Below, in pieces: positions 23,042-34,495 of a stretch of DNA of 64,000 nt. The notes beneath the pieces were generated by a model. That model did no database searches, had not been told where the DNA came from, and worked only from the letters and a program-made list of their open reading frames with translations. Source of the DNA: Crotophaga sulcirostris (lineage: Eukaryota; Chordata; Aves; Cuculiformes; Crotophagidae); assembly GCA_013397455.1 (NCBI GenBank), contig VYZB01000079.1, positions 1,792,369-1,856,368 on the forward strand. The letters run 5' to 3'. Within the stretch, counting starts at the first letter, position 1. Every line of letters begins with the position of its first letter. Made by a program: the position numbers and the translations under genes.

Positions 23042-24779
23042 TATTTCAATGCCACCCATTCCTCACCAGGACATCACTGAAATGGTCTAGCAAAAGCAGC
23101 ACATAAGCCCCTGAGAAAAAAAGCCTTCCCTGCTCCTGCTTCCATGATGAGCTGCAGCAGGGCTGGGGCAGAGGTGAACAGCTTTCACGGCTTTCCCCAC
23201 ATAAGGATCCCCTTTTTAATATCAAGCTCACATATTTTCTATTTACCCACTGCCAGTCGCACCTGCCCTGCTCGAAGCCGTAAACGCCAGCAGGGGTTAA
23301 TCTCCCCATCCTCACACAGCACTTGCAAAGCTTCAACTCCACTTTTCATAACTGTCTGTATGAACAAATCTTTTCCATTAATCCCCCACCTTCCTCTGGC
23401 CTTCAGCGAGCATCTCGGCATCAACCATCTCCCTCTGCTCTGGCACTTCAAACTGGATTTAGAGATGAGAGAAGCCCCTTGAACATGGGACTTCCTGATT
23501 AAAATAGATAGGGTGAGGGACACATCAAAAAAGAAAAGCAGAGCAGATGTCCTGTAGGCTCAGCAGGTCTTGTTTTATAGACACGTGTTCTTCTAGGGAA
23601 CTTGAAAATTCTCATTCTTTGGGAGGAAAGAAAAAGAAATGAAATAAGTAAGTCCCAAACTGCCAAGGATATCCCCTAAAGCTCCCCTATCCCTCAACAG
23701 AGCATTTAGAATCACCAGTCATCCTTCTGAGGACTTAAAAACCCTCCTCCAAGAGGAACTAAAGCTGGAAGCTTTAGAGAAAGGTAAACAAGCACCCACA
23801 CACATAAAGCATCATAATAAATGTCTTAATAATTAGCAGTGATACAGATGCAGCTGAGCAAACAGCCCCGGATCCAAAAAAACCAACAAGCCCTCCACTT
23901 TCTGCCCTATCTTCAGTGATAATTGCTTGCACACATCCATCACAGATGATCCCAAAGCTCTTAGTAAATAGAGACAGGGATGCTGTACAGACTGGGAGCT
24001 GGGAGAGACGCTGGAGCAGTGCAGGTCTCCTGCATTAATGCCCAAGAGCCATCCTTGGGTCTGGCACAATCCCAGCCCACTGGTGTCTCAACAGCAGCGA
24101 ACGATCACAAATAACATCCCCAGCAAATCCCATGACTCTCCAGGAACTCCACTTTCAGATCATTAAGGGAAAAGGCAAAAAAAAAGAATCGAGGAAATCT
24201 GGGCATGTTTCACCACTCTGCTGAGCAGCCCCAACCCCCAACACCTGCATTCATACGGCTGCTCCAGAGCTGCCGTGGCGCTCCGTGGGACAGACTTGGC
24301 ATCTGTGCTGGTTTGCAGCCCATCTAGGACAAGGCTAACGCTCACTGAGGAGCATATCTACAAGACTTTATTCTCAGTTATTTTTTCCCTCAGTTATATG
24401 AGAGGGAAATCATATTATGAGTGGGATCAATAAGGAAAAGCAGAGCTGGAAGAATGAAAAGAGTTGTACAGAAACACACACGCATGCACAAACGCCTCTC
24501 TTCTGAGCTCCAACTGCAAAAAAACCCAACCCTTTGAACTTTCCCTTTGAGTTCTGAGCTCTTCCAGCTTTTTTTTTTTTTTTCCTTTCCCCCTCCAGAC
24601 TCAAGGATGCATTTCTAGCCTCAGAAAGAAAATCCTTTTTTTGTAGCAGTCATTAATTGGCTTTGGGGAGTCTGGCCCACCAGATATGCCCCTAATCCTA
24701 TACACACTTCTACTCCCATGTCCAGAGCTGGGCTGCATGGCACTTCTCTCCATAAGAGGCTTGTTAGGGGAATTAGCTG
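23042..24779. other. Non-coding stretch, nothing recognised
   Basis: Contains a 15-base T run at 24569-24583 and a small CpG group near 23260-23290. Frames up to 112 codons are unsupported. Confidence 0.55.
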
Positions 24780-24975
24780 CCTCCTTCAGCCACTACAGCT
24801 GTATGGCTTGATATATTTCTTTTTAAATATGGGGGGAAAAAGAGAAAAGGCAATTGGCAGATCATATTTGTTCAGGTGACACTGATGTGTATTTTTATCT
24901 CTTTAAATGGTGCATTTCTCCATTAACAACACGCACAAAGCAATGTCAATCACCTTGTCCCAGTACAAAAGCTAA
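24780..24975. promoter_or_regulatory. Candidate conserved non-coding element with PBX/MEIS-type site
   Basis: AT-rich island with TTGATATATTTC, TTTTTAAATATGG, GGCAATTGGC, TTTAAATGG and CCATTAACAAC. At 24943-24952 the minus strand reads TGATTGACAT, nine of ten bases of the composite PBX-PREP/MEIS word, and an ACAAAG SOX word lies just left. Confidence 0.36.
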
Positions 24976-25659
24976 GAGCTTGCCAAAAGGTTGGCAGCAA
25001 TATGCACACCGATGTAGGTGGCAGGGTGTTATGAGAGCAAGTGCCAGTTTGATAGGAGTTGTTTAGATTGTGAGGGTGTTAGAGTGTGTTTGTCATGATT
25101 TAAAGTGTTAAACCTTAGAAGCGTATATAAAGGCTGACATGAAAGAGTCTGAAGAACACATCTATGTGCGTGTGTTCAAAGGTCTGGGAAACCAAACACA
25201 GCTCATGGCTGTGAATTCCCAGCTGCCCTTGGAAAATCTTCAGCTCAAACCTCTTCCAACATGATAGGATTTATTAAGCAGCTACTGATTGTGATACTCT
25301 GTTTCCCTGCCTCCAGAGACTGCTTACACATGCAAGGCATCTCCAAACAGCAGGTGGATGGAAGGGGAGCCTGAGAAAGAGTTCTTCTCCTACCTCAGCA
25401 TTAGATGCCTGAGCCTAGAGACTGTTCTCCTTCCATGACATGGGGAAAGCAATTCCTGCAGAAGGTAATTCAGACAGGGGTTAGACTTAGGTGCCCTAAA
25501 TCTCTTCGCAGAGAACCCACACTATCCTAACCAGTGCGTGCCAACCAGAAGCAAAATGAAATCAGAATTAAGCAGAATTACTGCCTTGAACAAAACTAAA
25601 CCTATGCACCAATCTGAACACGCCTGAGCATCCTTTTTAGAAGGAAAAAGAAAAAGAAC
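24976..25659. other. Non-coding stretch with a TATA-like word
   Basis: TATATAAAG at 25124-25132 is TATA-box-like, but no CpG island or exon follows. Around 25385-25510 are faint words (GACTTAGGTGCCCTAAATC) resembling a dispersed sauropsid repeat. Confidence 0.4.
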
Positions 25660-25830
25660 CCTACATACCTTTTATTAAATTATTCAGACTTTTTCTTATT
25701 ACTGTCTTTCCTGGTTCAGATGAAGGCATTGAAAAGCCACGAGGCACATTGATCTTGTGCTGTTTCCCATTTAATATTGAAGCACTTGAAGCGCATGGGA
25801 AAGGTCATTCTGATCACATCTCTACTTGAG
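25660..25830. promoter_or_regulatory. Weak candidate conserved non-coding element
   Basis: Contains CTTTTATTAAATTATTCAG, CATTTAATATTGAAGC and GGTCATTCTGATCAC, low CpG. Texture like other islands in the window. Confidence 0.27.
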
Positions 25831-27679
25831 GAGATTTGGATTGCACAAATGAACACCCAGGTGTTCAAGTCTCCCACCCGTGACACGTGGTTATTCCTTC
25901 TGGGTCAAATCCTGCCAGGTTGCATTGATCATTCTGTTGGAGTTTATTGAAAGATGCAAAATGTCCTTTGTAAGGCAAAAAAGCCAGCACAGGATGGAGT
26001 CGAGAGGGTCTCCAGCTGGACCATTATCCTGGAAACCACTGTAAACTGCAGAGGTGAACTCCAAATGAAAGATCACACAACAGGGACCTGGAGGTAAGCA
26101 GATGGCTTTTAAAACTGGGAGTCTCACACCAGCTACAAGCAGGTAATTACCAGTAAGTCACAGCTGTGCCGGACCACATGAGCAGGTGAAAATGCGACTA
26201 TGCTAGAGTGTGATCGCACTGCCAGCGTCCTCTGATACTTCTCCTCTTCCCTAGCTGGCCCTAATGCTACCAAATGTAAGGGTTATTTGCTTTAGAGAGA
26301 TCAGAGCCATTTCTTCTTAGGAGGCCTATAAAAACAGTGGTGGGAAGGAAGTTAACAAGATGCTCTGAAGTGGTGGATGAGTGTAGCTATCATTGCAAGA
26401 GGCAAGCAGCACATCCAGACAAATGCAGAGTTTGCCAAAGAGGCTGTCAAGAGCTAGTGAGGCACAAACTGAGACTAGAACAGAGGTTTCCTCAGCAAGA
26501 ACCTGGAAGGGCAACCTGGGGCCATAATCTGATAGTGACATTGCTTCTAAGCTTTACCATGAGGATCAGCACTGCCTGCTGTCCAAGTAGGTCTGCTCTT
26601 GAATGCATAAGGATACACTGTTAGGAAATCTTGGAATTTGCCCCCATGATGAGTTACTGGATATAAGGCTCTAGTTGGGAGGGATCAGCAAGTACCAGGT
26701 TTTTGATCCAAAATGGTGGGATGCACTGTAAATACCAAACCAACTTCAGTAGTCAGTCTGCTCCACGTGCTTGGCTCTTCTTTTCCAGTTGCTTTGCCCA
26801 TATGTCTGAAGAGCGCAGATATACTGACAGTCTCAGGAAGGACTGTGCATTTGTTTTTGCGCATCTCCAGAAATGAGAAGCAAAGAGAAGCATGATGTTG
26901 AAATGTTTCCTCCAGCCTCTGCAAGTCACTGTCAAGTAAGTTTACAACTTGCTTCATGTTAGTCACTGTGAAACTCTTGGAGAACAGGCTGGCTTCTGCC
27001 TCTGCTAAAGCCTGGGAGCTCCTGGACATTCACTTCTTGCTGGCTCTGGCAACAGGAAGACATGCTGAGCCCCCAGGTGCCAAACCACCTGCAAATCTCC
27101 CAATTGCTTTTGCCTGGCCCACCAGAAATTAACTAAGAACACCTTTAAAGCAAGGTGGATCAGACCCTGCACCTCTCTCAGCCACCCTGCTCTCTGCATT
27201 AGCTTTCCAGCAATACTGCAGAGTCCTCTGGGAAAGGACTACCTGATGCTTTCAGACAAAAGAGAGAAAAAACATCTCGGCAAGGCGGGCAAAGCCATTC
27301 TTCCCCCCCTCCTTGCCCTCATCATGCTGCCTCAGCTTTTTTGGCACACCAGCAGTTTCTGTCAGACTTGGGCAAAGGCAGGCAGCTCTTTCGCAGCTGG
27401 TATGGCAGGGGTGTCAGATCCCCTGCTTTTCCCCCTTTTTCTCACCGGCGCTTGGAGCCAGCCTCTCGGATCGACTGGTGGATGACATGCCTGGCTGGGC
27501 TGAGGCACTCAGATCGACGCTTCCCCAGGGTGCTGCTCCTGATGGAGTTTGCAGCAGGAGCTAAAAGCTGCATACAGATAACTTGTCCTTCCCCTGCTTC
27601 CTTCCTCCTTCCTTCCTTTCAGCAATTCAAAGAGAAGACGGTGAAGAAAATGGCACTTGGATTAAATAAACTAACAACC
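25831..27679. other. Non-coding stretch, no gene seen
   Basis: A cysteine-containing 95-codon frame (26337-26624 plus) was considered and not accepted. A CCTT-rich pyrimidine tract lies near 27590-27620, ending in TTTCAG. GGTCAAATCCTGCC near 25907 recalls a sauropsid repeat word. Confidence 0.5.
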
Positions 27680-27821
27680 AGCATGCAAGGCTTTTAGCTG
27701 TAAGTGAGCCAAGTGTCCTGTAACATTAAATAAATGCAAGATTAACCTTCAAGGCTTCCACACTAAATTATTTATCTTGAGAGGCAAAGAGGTCAGGATT
27801 GAAACAAAGGGTAAATATTTG
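27680..27821. promoter_or_regulatory. Candidate conserved non-coding element
   Basis: AACATTAAATAAATGC, CACTAAATTATTTATC and GAAACAAAGGGTAAATATTTG occur in a short AT-rich block that abuts a CpG cluster on its right. SOX-like ACAAAG and forkhead-like TAAATATTT words are visible. Confidence 0.33.
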
Positions 27822-27908
27822 ACAAGCGCGCTGCGTGTGCTGGCTGCACGGCTGTTTGCCGACTGTGCCGGTGCTGCTCGCGCTTCATCCCTGCAGGGAC
27901 AGCCGTGA
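27822..27908. promoter_or_regulatory. Small CpG cluster
   Basis: Nine CpG dinucleotides fall within about 85 bases, far above the CpG-poor background of the window. Too short for a CpG island by usual definitions, but local CpG retention next to an AT-rich island can mark an unmethylated regulatory element or a minor promoter. Confidence 0.4.
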
Positions 27909-28059
27909 CCTGGCTGTGCTGCTCCCCAAGCCCATCAGCACCCCGGGATTCAGCTGCAAGGGCAGCAGAGGGCATGAGGATAACCCTCGCACAGTCAGCT
28001 ATGGCATCCTGCCCAGCAGAAGTTGCTAGGTTGGAGGAGAGCCCCAGTGACCTGGCAGG

Positions 28060-28380
28060 GGCTGATAAGTTGTTGTGATTTCACCAAGTAACCCATGCTC
28101 CGCAATTAGCAGTCGCATCTGCCTTCTATACTGGAGTATTATTAACTGCATGATTTACATACAACCATTTCTGTAGCCACTGTAGGCAGGGAATTACCTG
28201 ATAACAAAATACCCTGCTGTTCATGTTAAGTGACAGACTCCAAAATATTAGTCTGTTTAATCAAAGCACTAACAACATCGAATGGATGAAAATATTTTGC
28301 CATTCCCTAGCTGATCTCTCCCATTAAGATCCTTAATCATTCTTCTGTCAAAGATATGCCAATTATTTTCCTTTTGGTAA
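28060..28380. promoter_or_regulatory. Candidate conserved non-coding element (strong texture)
   Basis: About 320 bases with GCAATTAGCAG, GTATTATTAACTGCATGATTTAC, TTAGTCTGTTTAATCAAAGC, GAATGGATGAAAATATTTTG and CATTAAGATCCTTAATC. AATCAAAG matches a TCF/LEF core and several TAAT cores flank it. No CpG in most of the block and no usable frame. Among the better enhancer candidates. Confidence 0.42.
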
Positions 28381-29689
28381 AAAAAAAATTTAAATGTAAC
28401 CACTACTGGGAAGTATACAGCATCTGTTTAACAGTCAATAACAACTTTACAGTGCATTTTAAGGTGAGAAATGCAGAAGACAGCTACAACCAGGACCAAT
28501 GTAATTAGTTGGGACGTACAACACCTTAAATTACTATCTCTGTACTTTCCAAAAGTGCCAGGTTTTCACCTGAAAAAACCTCCCCTAAAACACTTTTTCC
28601 CTAGAAAGAGCATGACCAACACACTAATCAATAACTTTGCTTGTAGCACCCATTTCCTCACATTCCTGTCCCAGCATGGTACAGAGGCAAACCAGTGCAG
28701 GAGCAATGGACCTCACAGGAGCACAGCATGCCCAGCAGCTGCCAGAGGTTTGGTGTTAAATGCAAAATATGGGTAAAAAGAGTAAACCTGTGACCTACCA
28801 AATTAAAAGATTTCAGCTATTTGTCAAGACACCAAATTCGCAGTATCGTATTCGAAGCGTGTGCAGGAGAGAGCAAGAGTGCGGTGCCCTCTGCCCTGGG
28901 CTGGTACTCAGCAGGATATTCAAAATCTGTCAGGAAGCTGCATGGCCTGTTCTGTTCGTGTACAATGCATTATACCCCTCACAAGGTGTAAGGTCAGAAA
29001 GGGATTTTCTCTGAGTGAAGGGAATCTCTGGAGTGGGCTTTTACACTCCTTCACAGTAAGGTGTGTGCTTCGAACTGTCGGATCATCTGCTTATTTCCAC
29101 GTAGCAAATCCCTGCTTTTAGAGATCAAAGGCATTGGCACTGCCCTTGATCTCTATGTGACTCTGAGGAGTACTTTACCTGGTGGGGTTTAGTCTTTGGC
29201 ACAGGGTGCAGGTGTGCTGCAGAACCCTCCTCAGCAAACGCCCCATGCAGTCCCTCCTACTGCTCTCCCTCTTGCACCAAAGCCTCCCCACCACACGCAA
29301 CCTCAAGCATCGCTTTCCAAAAAAACCCAGTCACTTCACGCACTGCTGTGACTCACCAACATGCAGCCAGGAGCACTGCGTGTCCAGGAGAGAACATCAG
29401 GGAAGCTGGAAATGAGTTCCTCAAAGAGAAGAGTCACCTGCGCCTCCTGCCACGGTGCTGCACGTTGTCTTCACTAATCAGCTGATGAAGGCTTTGCCTC
29501 CGCTGCCAAAAAACATGTGTTTTAGTGTAGGATAAGTGAGGTGAGTAAGCTGTGAAATCCATGTAGCAGTGAGATACGCTGCTTTTTACCAATTACAAAC
29601 ACAACTATAAGTAAAGAAGCCATAGCAACAAAAAAACCTTGACCTGCTCCACTCCAGAGACATAGCTGGAGCCTATTCTAGATTTAATA
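28381..29689. other. Non-coding stretch, no gene seen
   Basis: Frames of 84-101 codons on the plus strand (28471-29121) lie in AT-moderate sequence and show no family motif. Possible weak continuation of the island to about 28640. Nothing else recognised. Confidence 0.5.
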
Positions 29690-29860
29690 TAGTCTCTGAA
29701 TGCCTATTGCTGTTAATGGACCCTGCATAATAAAGGGAATTACAGATCTATTATAGATCTGTCACCTCTCAAGGAATATGCCATTAATTGGGATCGTTTA
29801 TTGGAAAATTGGGTTTTAATTTTGAAAATCTTGCAAATTACCTTAAATGGAAGAGGGTGG
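29690..29860. promoter_or_regulatory. Candidate conserved element with perfect palindrome
   Basis: ATTTAATATAG, CTGTTAATGG, GCCATTAATTGGG and GGGTTTTAATTTTG surround a perfect inverted repeat at 29742-29762: nine-base arms ACAGATCTA / TAGATCTGT around TTA. No CpG except GATCG. Palindrome plus TAAT cores suggests a regulatory element. Confidence 0.33.
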
Positions 29861-30639
29861 GGGGCAAGTGACTTTCCAAGTAGACTTCCATGCTATTACC
29901 TTCCTCAGCTAGTGTCCCATGTTGAGCCAAATCACTGCTTGTACATGCCTGCATATGTATATGGGTATTTATATAAAGGACTAAACCAGATGAGCGTGAC
30001 CAGACACATGTGAGTGACAGTAGTTAATAGAGAGTGCACAAGAAGGTGCAACGGCCTGTGCATAGACAGACTGGATAGTCCATTTGGGCAAAGGTGCCTT
30101 TTTTGCAGCTTTTTCACTTGGGGAGCTTTTACAGATGAAAAGCAACCAAGTGTTTGCACGCAGGCTTGCCCACTGGTGATACTGCTGCCTGTGGACACAC
30201 CTGAGTGTACACCCCTGGGTACATATCTATGGCCTTCCACAAAGCTGGTTTGCATGAGATTTGGAGATTTGGGCCCAAGATTCATGACCTACTCACTTCA
30301 GCCATGCAAAACCTTGATGTTATACCACGCACCAGCAGCTAATTAGCTCTGACCAGCTAACAGCTAAACACCCCTGTGGCCACTCGGAGAGCCCTGCAGG
30401 GCAGCGCACAAGATGAAAACAGATGCAGACCCTTCCCTTAGGTCATAGCTCAACCCATTGTTGGATCAGTGCAGATAAATCCCTTACCCCCTCACCTTCC
30501 CTTTCTGAAGCCCAGCTCCCCCAAGGTTCTGCCCTTCTTTCTGGCTTTCTCTTAAACTCACCCCAAAATCTCCTTACCTACCAGAGACTCTACTACACAC
30601 TACTTCTTTCCAGTCCTTTGCATCTATCCCTGCTCCCTA
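29861..30639. other. Non-coding stretch, nothing recognised
   Basis: Frames of 70-117 codons overlap on both strands (29932-30346) without motif. TATGTATATGGGTATTTATATAAAGG near 29956 (read in pieces) is AT-rich but isolated. Confidence 0.5.
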
Positions 30640-30930
30640 TCCCCGCGGATTAAGTAGACTTTGCCTGGATTACAGCTGCCAATCAAGTTCAAGTGCATTT
30701 TTAATAGTTTAATTTGTGGCACAAGGTTTCAAATAAAATCATCAAGTGCAGTCGATTAAACTCATTAAGTCCTTACGGACTCGTCTGTGTACTGCGCCGT
30801 TATCAGATTCAGAGACATGAGAATTAATTAGGCCGCTGTTATCCTTTGTCTGGATTAGTGTGCCAGGCCCAGCGGCCGGGTGTTTTTCTGTGAAAACATG
30901 AGGTCCATAATCTCCTTACGAGCACAACCG
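30640..30930. promoter_or_regulatory. Candidate conserved non-coding element (best in window)
   Basis: Dense in regulatory words: GGATTA at 30647, 30667 and 30852 (bicoid-type homeodomain core, as for OTX/PITX), CCTTTGT at 30843-30849 (SOX core), TTTTTAATAGTTTAATTTG, CGATTAAACTCATTAAG and GAATTAATTAGG. CpGs persist within it (AGTCGATT, TACGGACTCG, GCGCCG, AGGCCGC, GCGGCCGG), unusual in this CpG-poor window and consistent with selection or lack of methylation. No frame of interest. Developmental enhancer is an inference. Confidence 0.48.
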
Positions 30931-33789
30931 GGGAGACAAAGACCAAAGAGATTGCTTCAACATTCCTCAAAGATCAAACAACAAGAAATGCACTGTTCTT
31001 TGATTTCATTTTTTCCTCCCCTGGCTTTTCTTCTTTCTCTCTCTCTTTTTTTTTCCTGAGTGCACAGTGCAGCTCATGACTAAAGGCACTTTGGCAGGAA
31101 GAGGGCAGGCAGGTAGAAATGGGTTGCTGGTACCAGGGATGGAAACGCTCCTCACATTAACCTCCCCTACCAGAGTTGAGTAGGGATGCCTTGCAAGGCT
31201 CCTTCTGCTGCAAAAAGACCTCTTCAGCATCCCCCTGCATTCCAAACAACTCTGACTCGTGTCTGCTGGGTTTTTTTCTCCACTGTTGCATCCCTTGGAT
31301 CACAACCCACATTTGAGTAAAGAGACTAACAGTACTCAAAGAGCAAAAGGATACCTTATCCACCCATACTGATCCAGAGTAATGTGAAATCATGACTGAC
31401 ACACAACACAACTCACCAGGATGCCCCAGATGCCATCATTTCTGCCTCTGGGAACCACGATTCTTCCACCAAGCAACAATTGCAGATGGTGAGCTGCTTG
31501 GAGAGAGCAACACGCTGGTGGGAAGGACATCATAATATCTTGGCTGCCAGGACTGCATACTCCTAAACATAAGGATGTACAGAGTTGAGTACCAATGTGA
31601 GTGCTCCAGCCTTTTTTGGAAGATATGGTGGGCAGATGGGCCAAGATGAAGATAAACAGGGATATACGTAGGCACCCTGAACCTGATCGCACTCTCACTT
31701 ACACAAGATTCCACTAAACAAATACCAACACTAAACAAGCTTCCTACATAACTTGCAACCTACTGTGCTCTATAGAGCAGAAAGACATGATATACATTCA
31801 TCATCACAACAGGACTTTTAACAAGAAACAGCTCACACCAATATACAAAACCAATATCTATACCATGCGATATGCAACACAATACTAACGCGTAGCTCAA
31901 CAACTGAACTTCTGCAGCCAGGGGAGACTTACGAGTTCCCTTATAACTCCAGCAAGGTCCACCCACAGAACTGGGTAAGTGAAGTTTATACATAGATAGA
32001 TCTTAGAGGAAAATTTTTTTAAGTACCATAGGCAAGTAAGAACCTCTGGCTTTCTAATGACGAACTTTGTTGAGAGGGATCTGAAAATCTCTCCCCTCAT
32101 ATTAGGGTTGCTCCTCATTTATCAAAGTCAGTTGTTACATAGGAGGGCAGGAGACATGAGATCCACAGCAAGTGGTGACACATAGGTGCCCATGTGCGAC
32201 AACCAAGGGTTGCTGCCTCTGTTAGACTTTGGATAGTGAAGTCAGTTGGTCCTTTGCAAATCTGTTATTTCACAGAGCAACGCAGCTGCAGAAGGGCCTT
32301 AAAAAGACATATTGCCAAAGAGAGATTTATCCAAGAGGTTTTCCATGGATGTAGATCCTTTCCGACGGGCTAGCTGCTGGCAAACGTGCTGCAACAAATT
32401 TACGAGAACATAACAATGCTGTAAAGAGATGAACTTAAGGGACAAAGAAAAGTAATCCATATTAAGGTTGGCAAGAGCTTTGCGCCTGCTAACAGTCCTG
32501 CTGAATTGCATTTGAGGAGAGCTGAACTACAGCAATTTCTAAACTAAATCACTTGGGCTTGCCAGTACTTTCACCAGTTTATTACAGAAATTTACTCACA
32601 AGGGTCAGTGACCCCTCAGTCAATGACTCCCCCAGGTGACTTCCCAAGCCGCATTAAGCTATCAGCATTTGCTCTCATTCCCTCTGATCTTCTCTTTCTC
32701 TCCTGCTCCTCTTCCACTTCCCGTTTCATTCGCCTCTCCACTGAATCCCTTCTTTTTTTTCTCTCTATTGTCAAATGATGGGAGTAGGGTACAAATTGAC
32801 AAGACAGTGTTGAAGGAACAATAAGGGATGCAGACATGAAGGAACAACACAGAGGCAAAAGGGCTGAGAAGGCAAGACGGGAAGTCTGAACATGATGGAG
32901 GGGAAAGGGAGGTGTGAAGCACTACAAGGAAGGTTATAAAGCATCTAGGCTTTCAGGAAAGATGAAGATTTTCACACCTGCTTCCCTGTACAGATAACAT
33001 GAAGACAAGGATGAGGGTAAGAGCAAAGCTGCAGCCGCCAGGATGCAGAGGGTCTCCAGAATCATTTTTGTTCCTAAGGTGGGGAGAAAACAATGGTAGC
33101 TGCAGGGTGTAAGTGGAGGAAGAGGCAGCAGGATTTGGCAAAAAAAAAAGGAGACTAAGGGGCAAAGCAGGGGGGTGGGCAAGAGGGGCAAAGCAGAAGG
33201 TGTGATGGCATTGCGTGAGAAAAAATGTGAGCTGTCTTGTTAATGGAGAGGAGTATACACCCTCCAAAGGTGAGCATCTAAGTGTGTCAGATAGATTTTG
33301 CTCTCCTTTCCTAAAAGGAGATGTAGACAATCATACATTTCCTGAGCCTGGGACATCCACACTTAGACAAGATGAATCCTACAGAAATCCCATCTCACTG
33401 TAGCCAGACTGATGCAACGTCAGGGCCTGCTCTGCTCCGCTACTGGGCAAGTTGTCCAGGTCTGGCCTAAATCTAACCTTCATCATTTCCAAAAGAAGTT
33501 CTTCAGGAAACATTTAACCTTCATACCCTGGAACGTCAACTGCTGAAAATTTAAAGGCTTCCCAGTCCACAGCAGGGTTTCTGCCACTGTCCTGGCCCTA
33601 CCAATCTCCTTCTGCTTCTGCCTAGACACCCCTTTGAAGCAGCCGTCAGCATTTCTTGTGGCCAACACAGTTTTCCACAAATTATTCATCACAAGTGAAA
33701 GTATACAGAGCAGGTAGGCATCCTTCCTCCTTTCCCAGTTCCAAAAAGGTTCTCTTTTAAGTGTGTCCTTCTCACTCATTTTTTATTTC
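30931..33789. other. Non-coding stretch with pyrimidine tracts
   Basis: Pyrimidine-rich runs lie near 31025-31055 and 32680-32765. Frames reach 125 codons (32953-33330 minus), made of Leu/Ser/Pro-rich low-complexity sequence. No exon or repeat family recognised. Confidence 0.55.
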
Positions 33790-33945
33790 CTTCTCCCACC
33801 ACAATGCATAAGGAATTGTTCCATGTCTCTTTAAGGCGTTGTGTCTGCTGCTGTGCAGCACACCCTTGTAAATCAGATAAATATCTCAAGGATCCTTATC
33901 CTGGGAAAATTGAGATAATTGCGCTAAATTGAAGAGCCTCTTTTT
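33790..33945. promoter_or_regulatory. Weak candidate conserved non-coding element
   Basis: Contains an imperfect hairpin GTGTCTGCTGC...GCAGCACAC near 33840, then CAGATAAATATCTC, CCTTATCC and GAGATAATTGCGCTAAATTG. GATA-like AGATAA/TTATC words recur (33876, 33895, 33912). Confidence 0.28.
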
Positions 33946-34411
33946 TTTCCTTCTCCCTCCCCTCTTTTCAGCTGGAGTCTCTTGTAGTAACAGGTGTGCT
34001 GACTGCTAATTCTTGCACAGGAATTATGCCCTCTTTCTGAAGGGATAGTCCTTCGATAGCCTGTTCCAGGCTGACTCTTCCTGAAGTGAGTTCTTACCAG
34101 GATACGATGTCAGTCAAGAACTGTTTCATAGCTTGGTCCAGGTCTCTCTTGGAAAAGCTCACCCTTGCTGACATATCTCTGACACCCTCTTGCTCAGGAA
34201 GCGTCTGCTGCAATGTGAATGGTGGGGTTTGTCTGTAAGGGGTTACGCAACGCTGGCTCCAACATCCCCCTTCCACCATGGACCAGTGCTGTAGAGAGCC
34301 AAACAAAAGGAAAACAGGAAGAAAAATATACAGTGGAAGGATGGAGATTAATAGGATTCAGGTGAGAAGGTTAGCATCAGGAAAACTAGCGCGGTAGTAA
34401 AATCAAGTCAA
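33946..34411. other. Non-coding stretch, nothing recognised
   Basis: Begins with a T-rich tract (33939-33960). A 70-codon minus frame (34094-34306) has no motif. Confidence 0.5.
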
Positions 34412-34495
34412 GTCAGCCCTAAGTGATCTAATCGTAGCTGGCCTTCTCCAAGACCTGAGGTCTCTTCCAGCCCATACCTTTCTGTGGTCCCATGG
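34412..34495 (+). repeat. CR1 LINE 3' fragment, plus orientation
   Basis: The order GTGATCTAATCGTAGCTGGCC (in pieces), CTTCTCCAAGACCTGAGG, TCTCTTCCAGCCCATACC and TTTCTGTGG parallels the CR1 3' end, where 'GAGGTCTCTTCCAACCC' precedes the ATTCTRTGA tail. Only about 85 bases remain and the tail has decayed. Opposite in orientation to the CR1 piece at 4460-4602. Confidence 0.55.

Noticed and set aside
25124..25132. TATATAAAG as a promoter
   Set aside because: No GC-rich initiator region or exon downstream; isolated TATA words are common.
26337..26624. 95-codon frame with several cysteines, first thought to be a secreted or zinc-binding peptide
   Set aside because: Cysteine spacing fits no family I know and there is no signal peptide.
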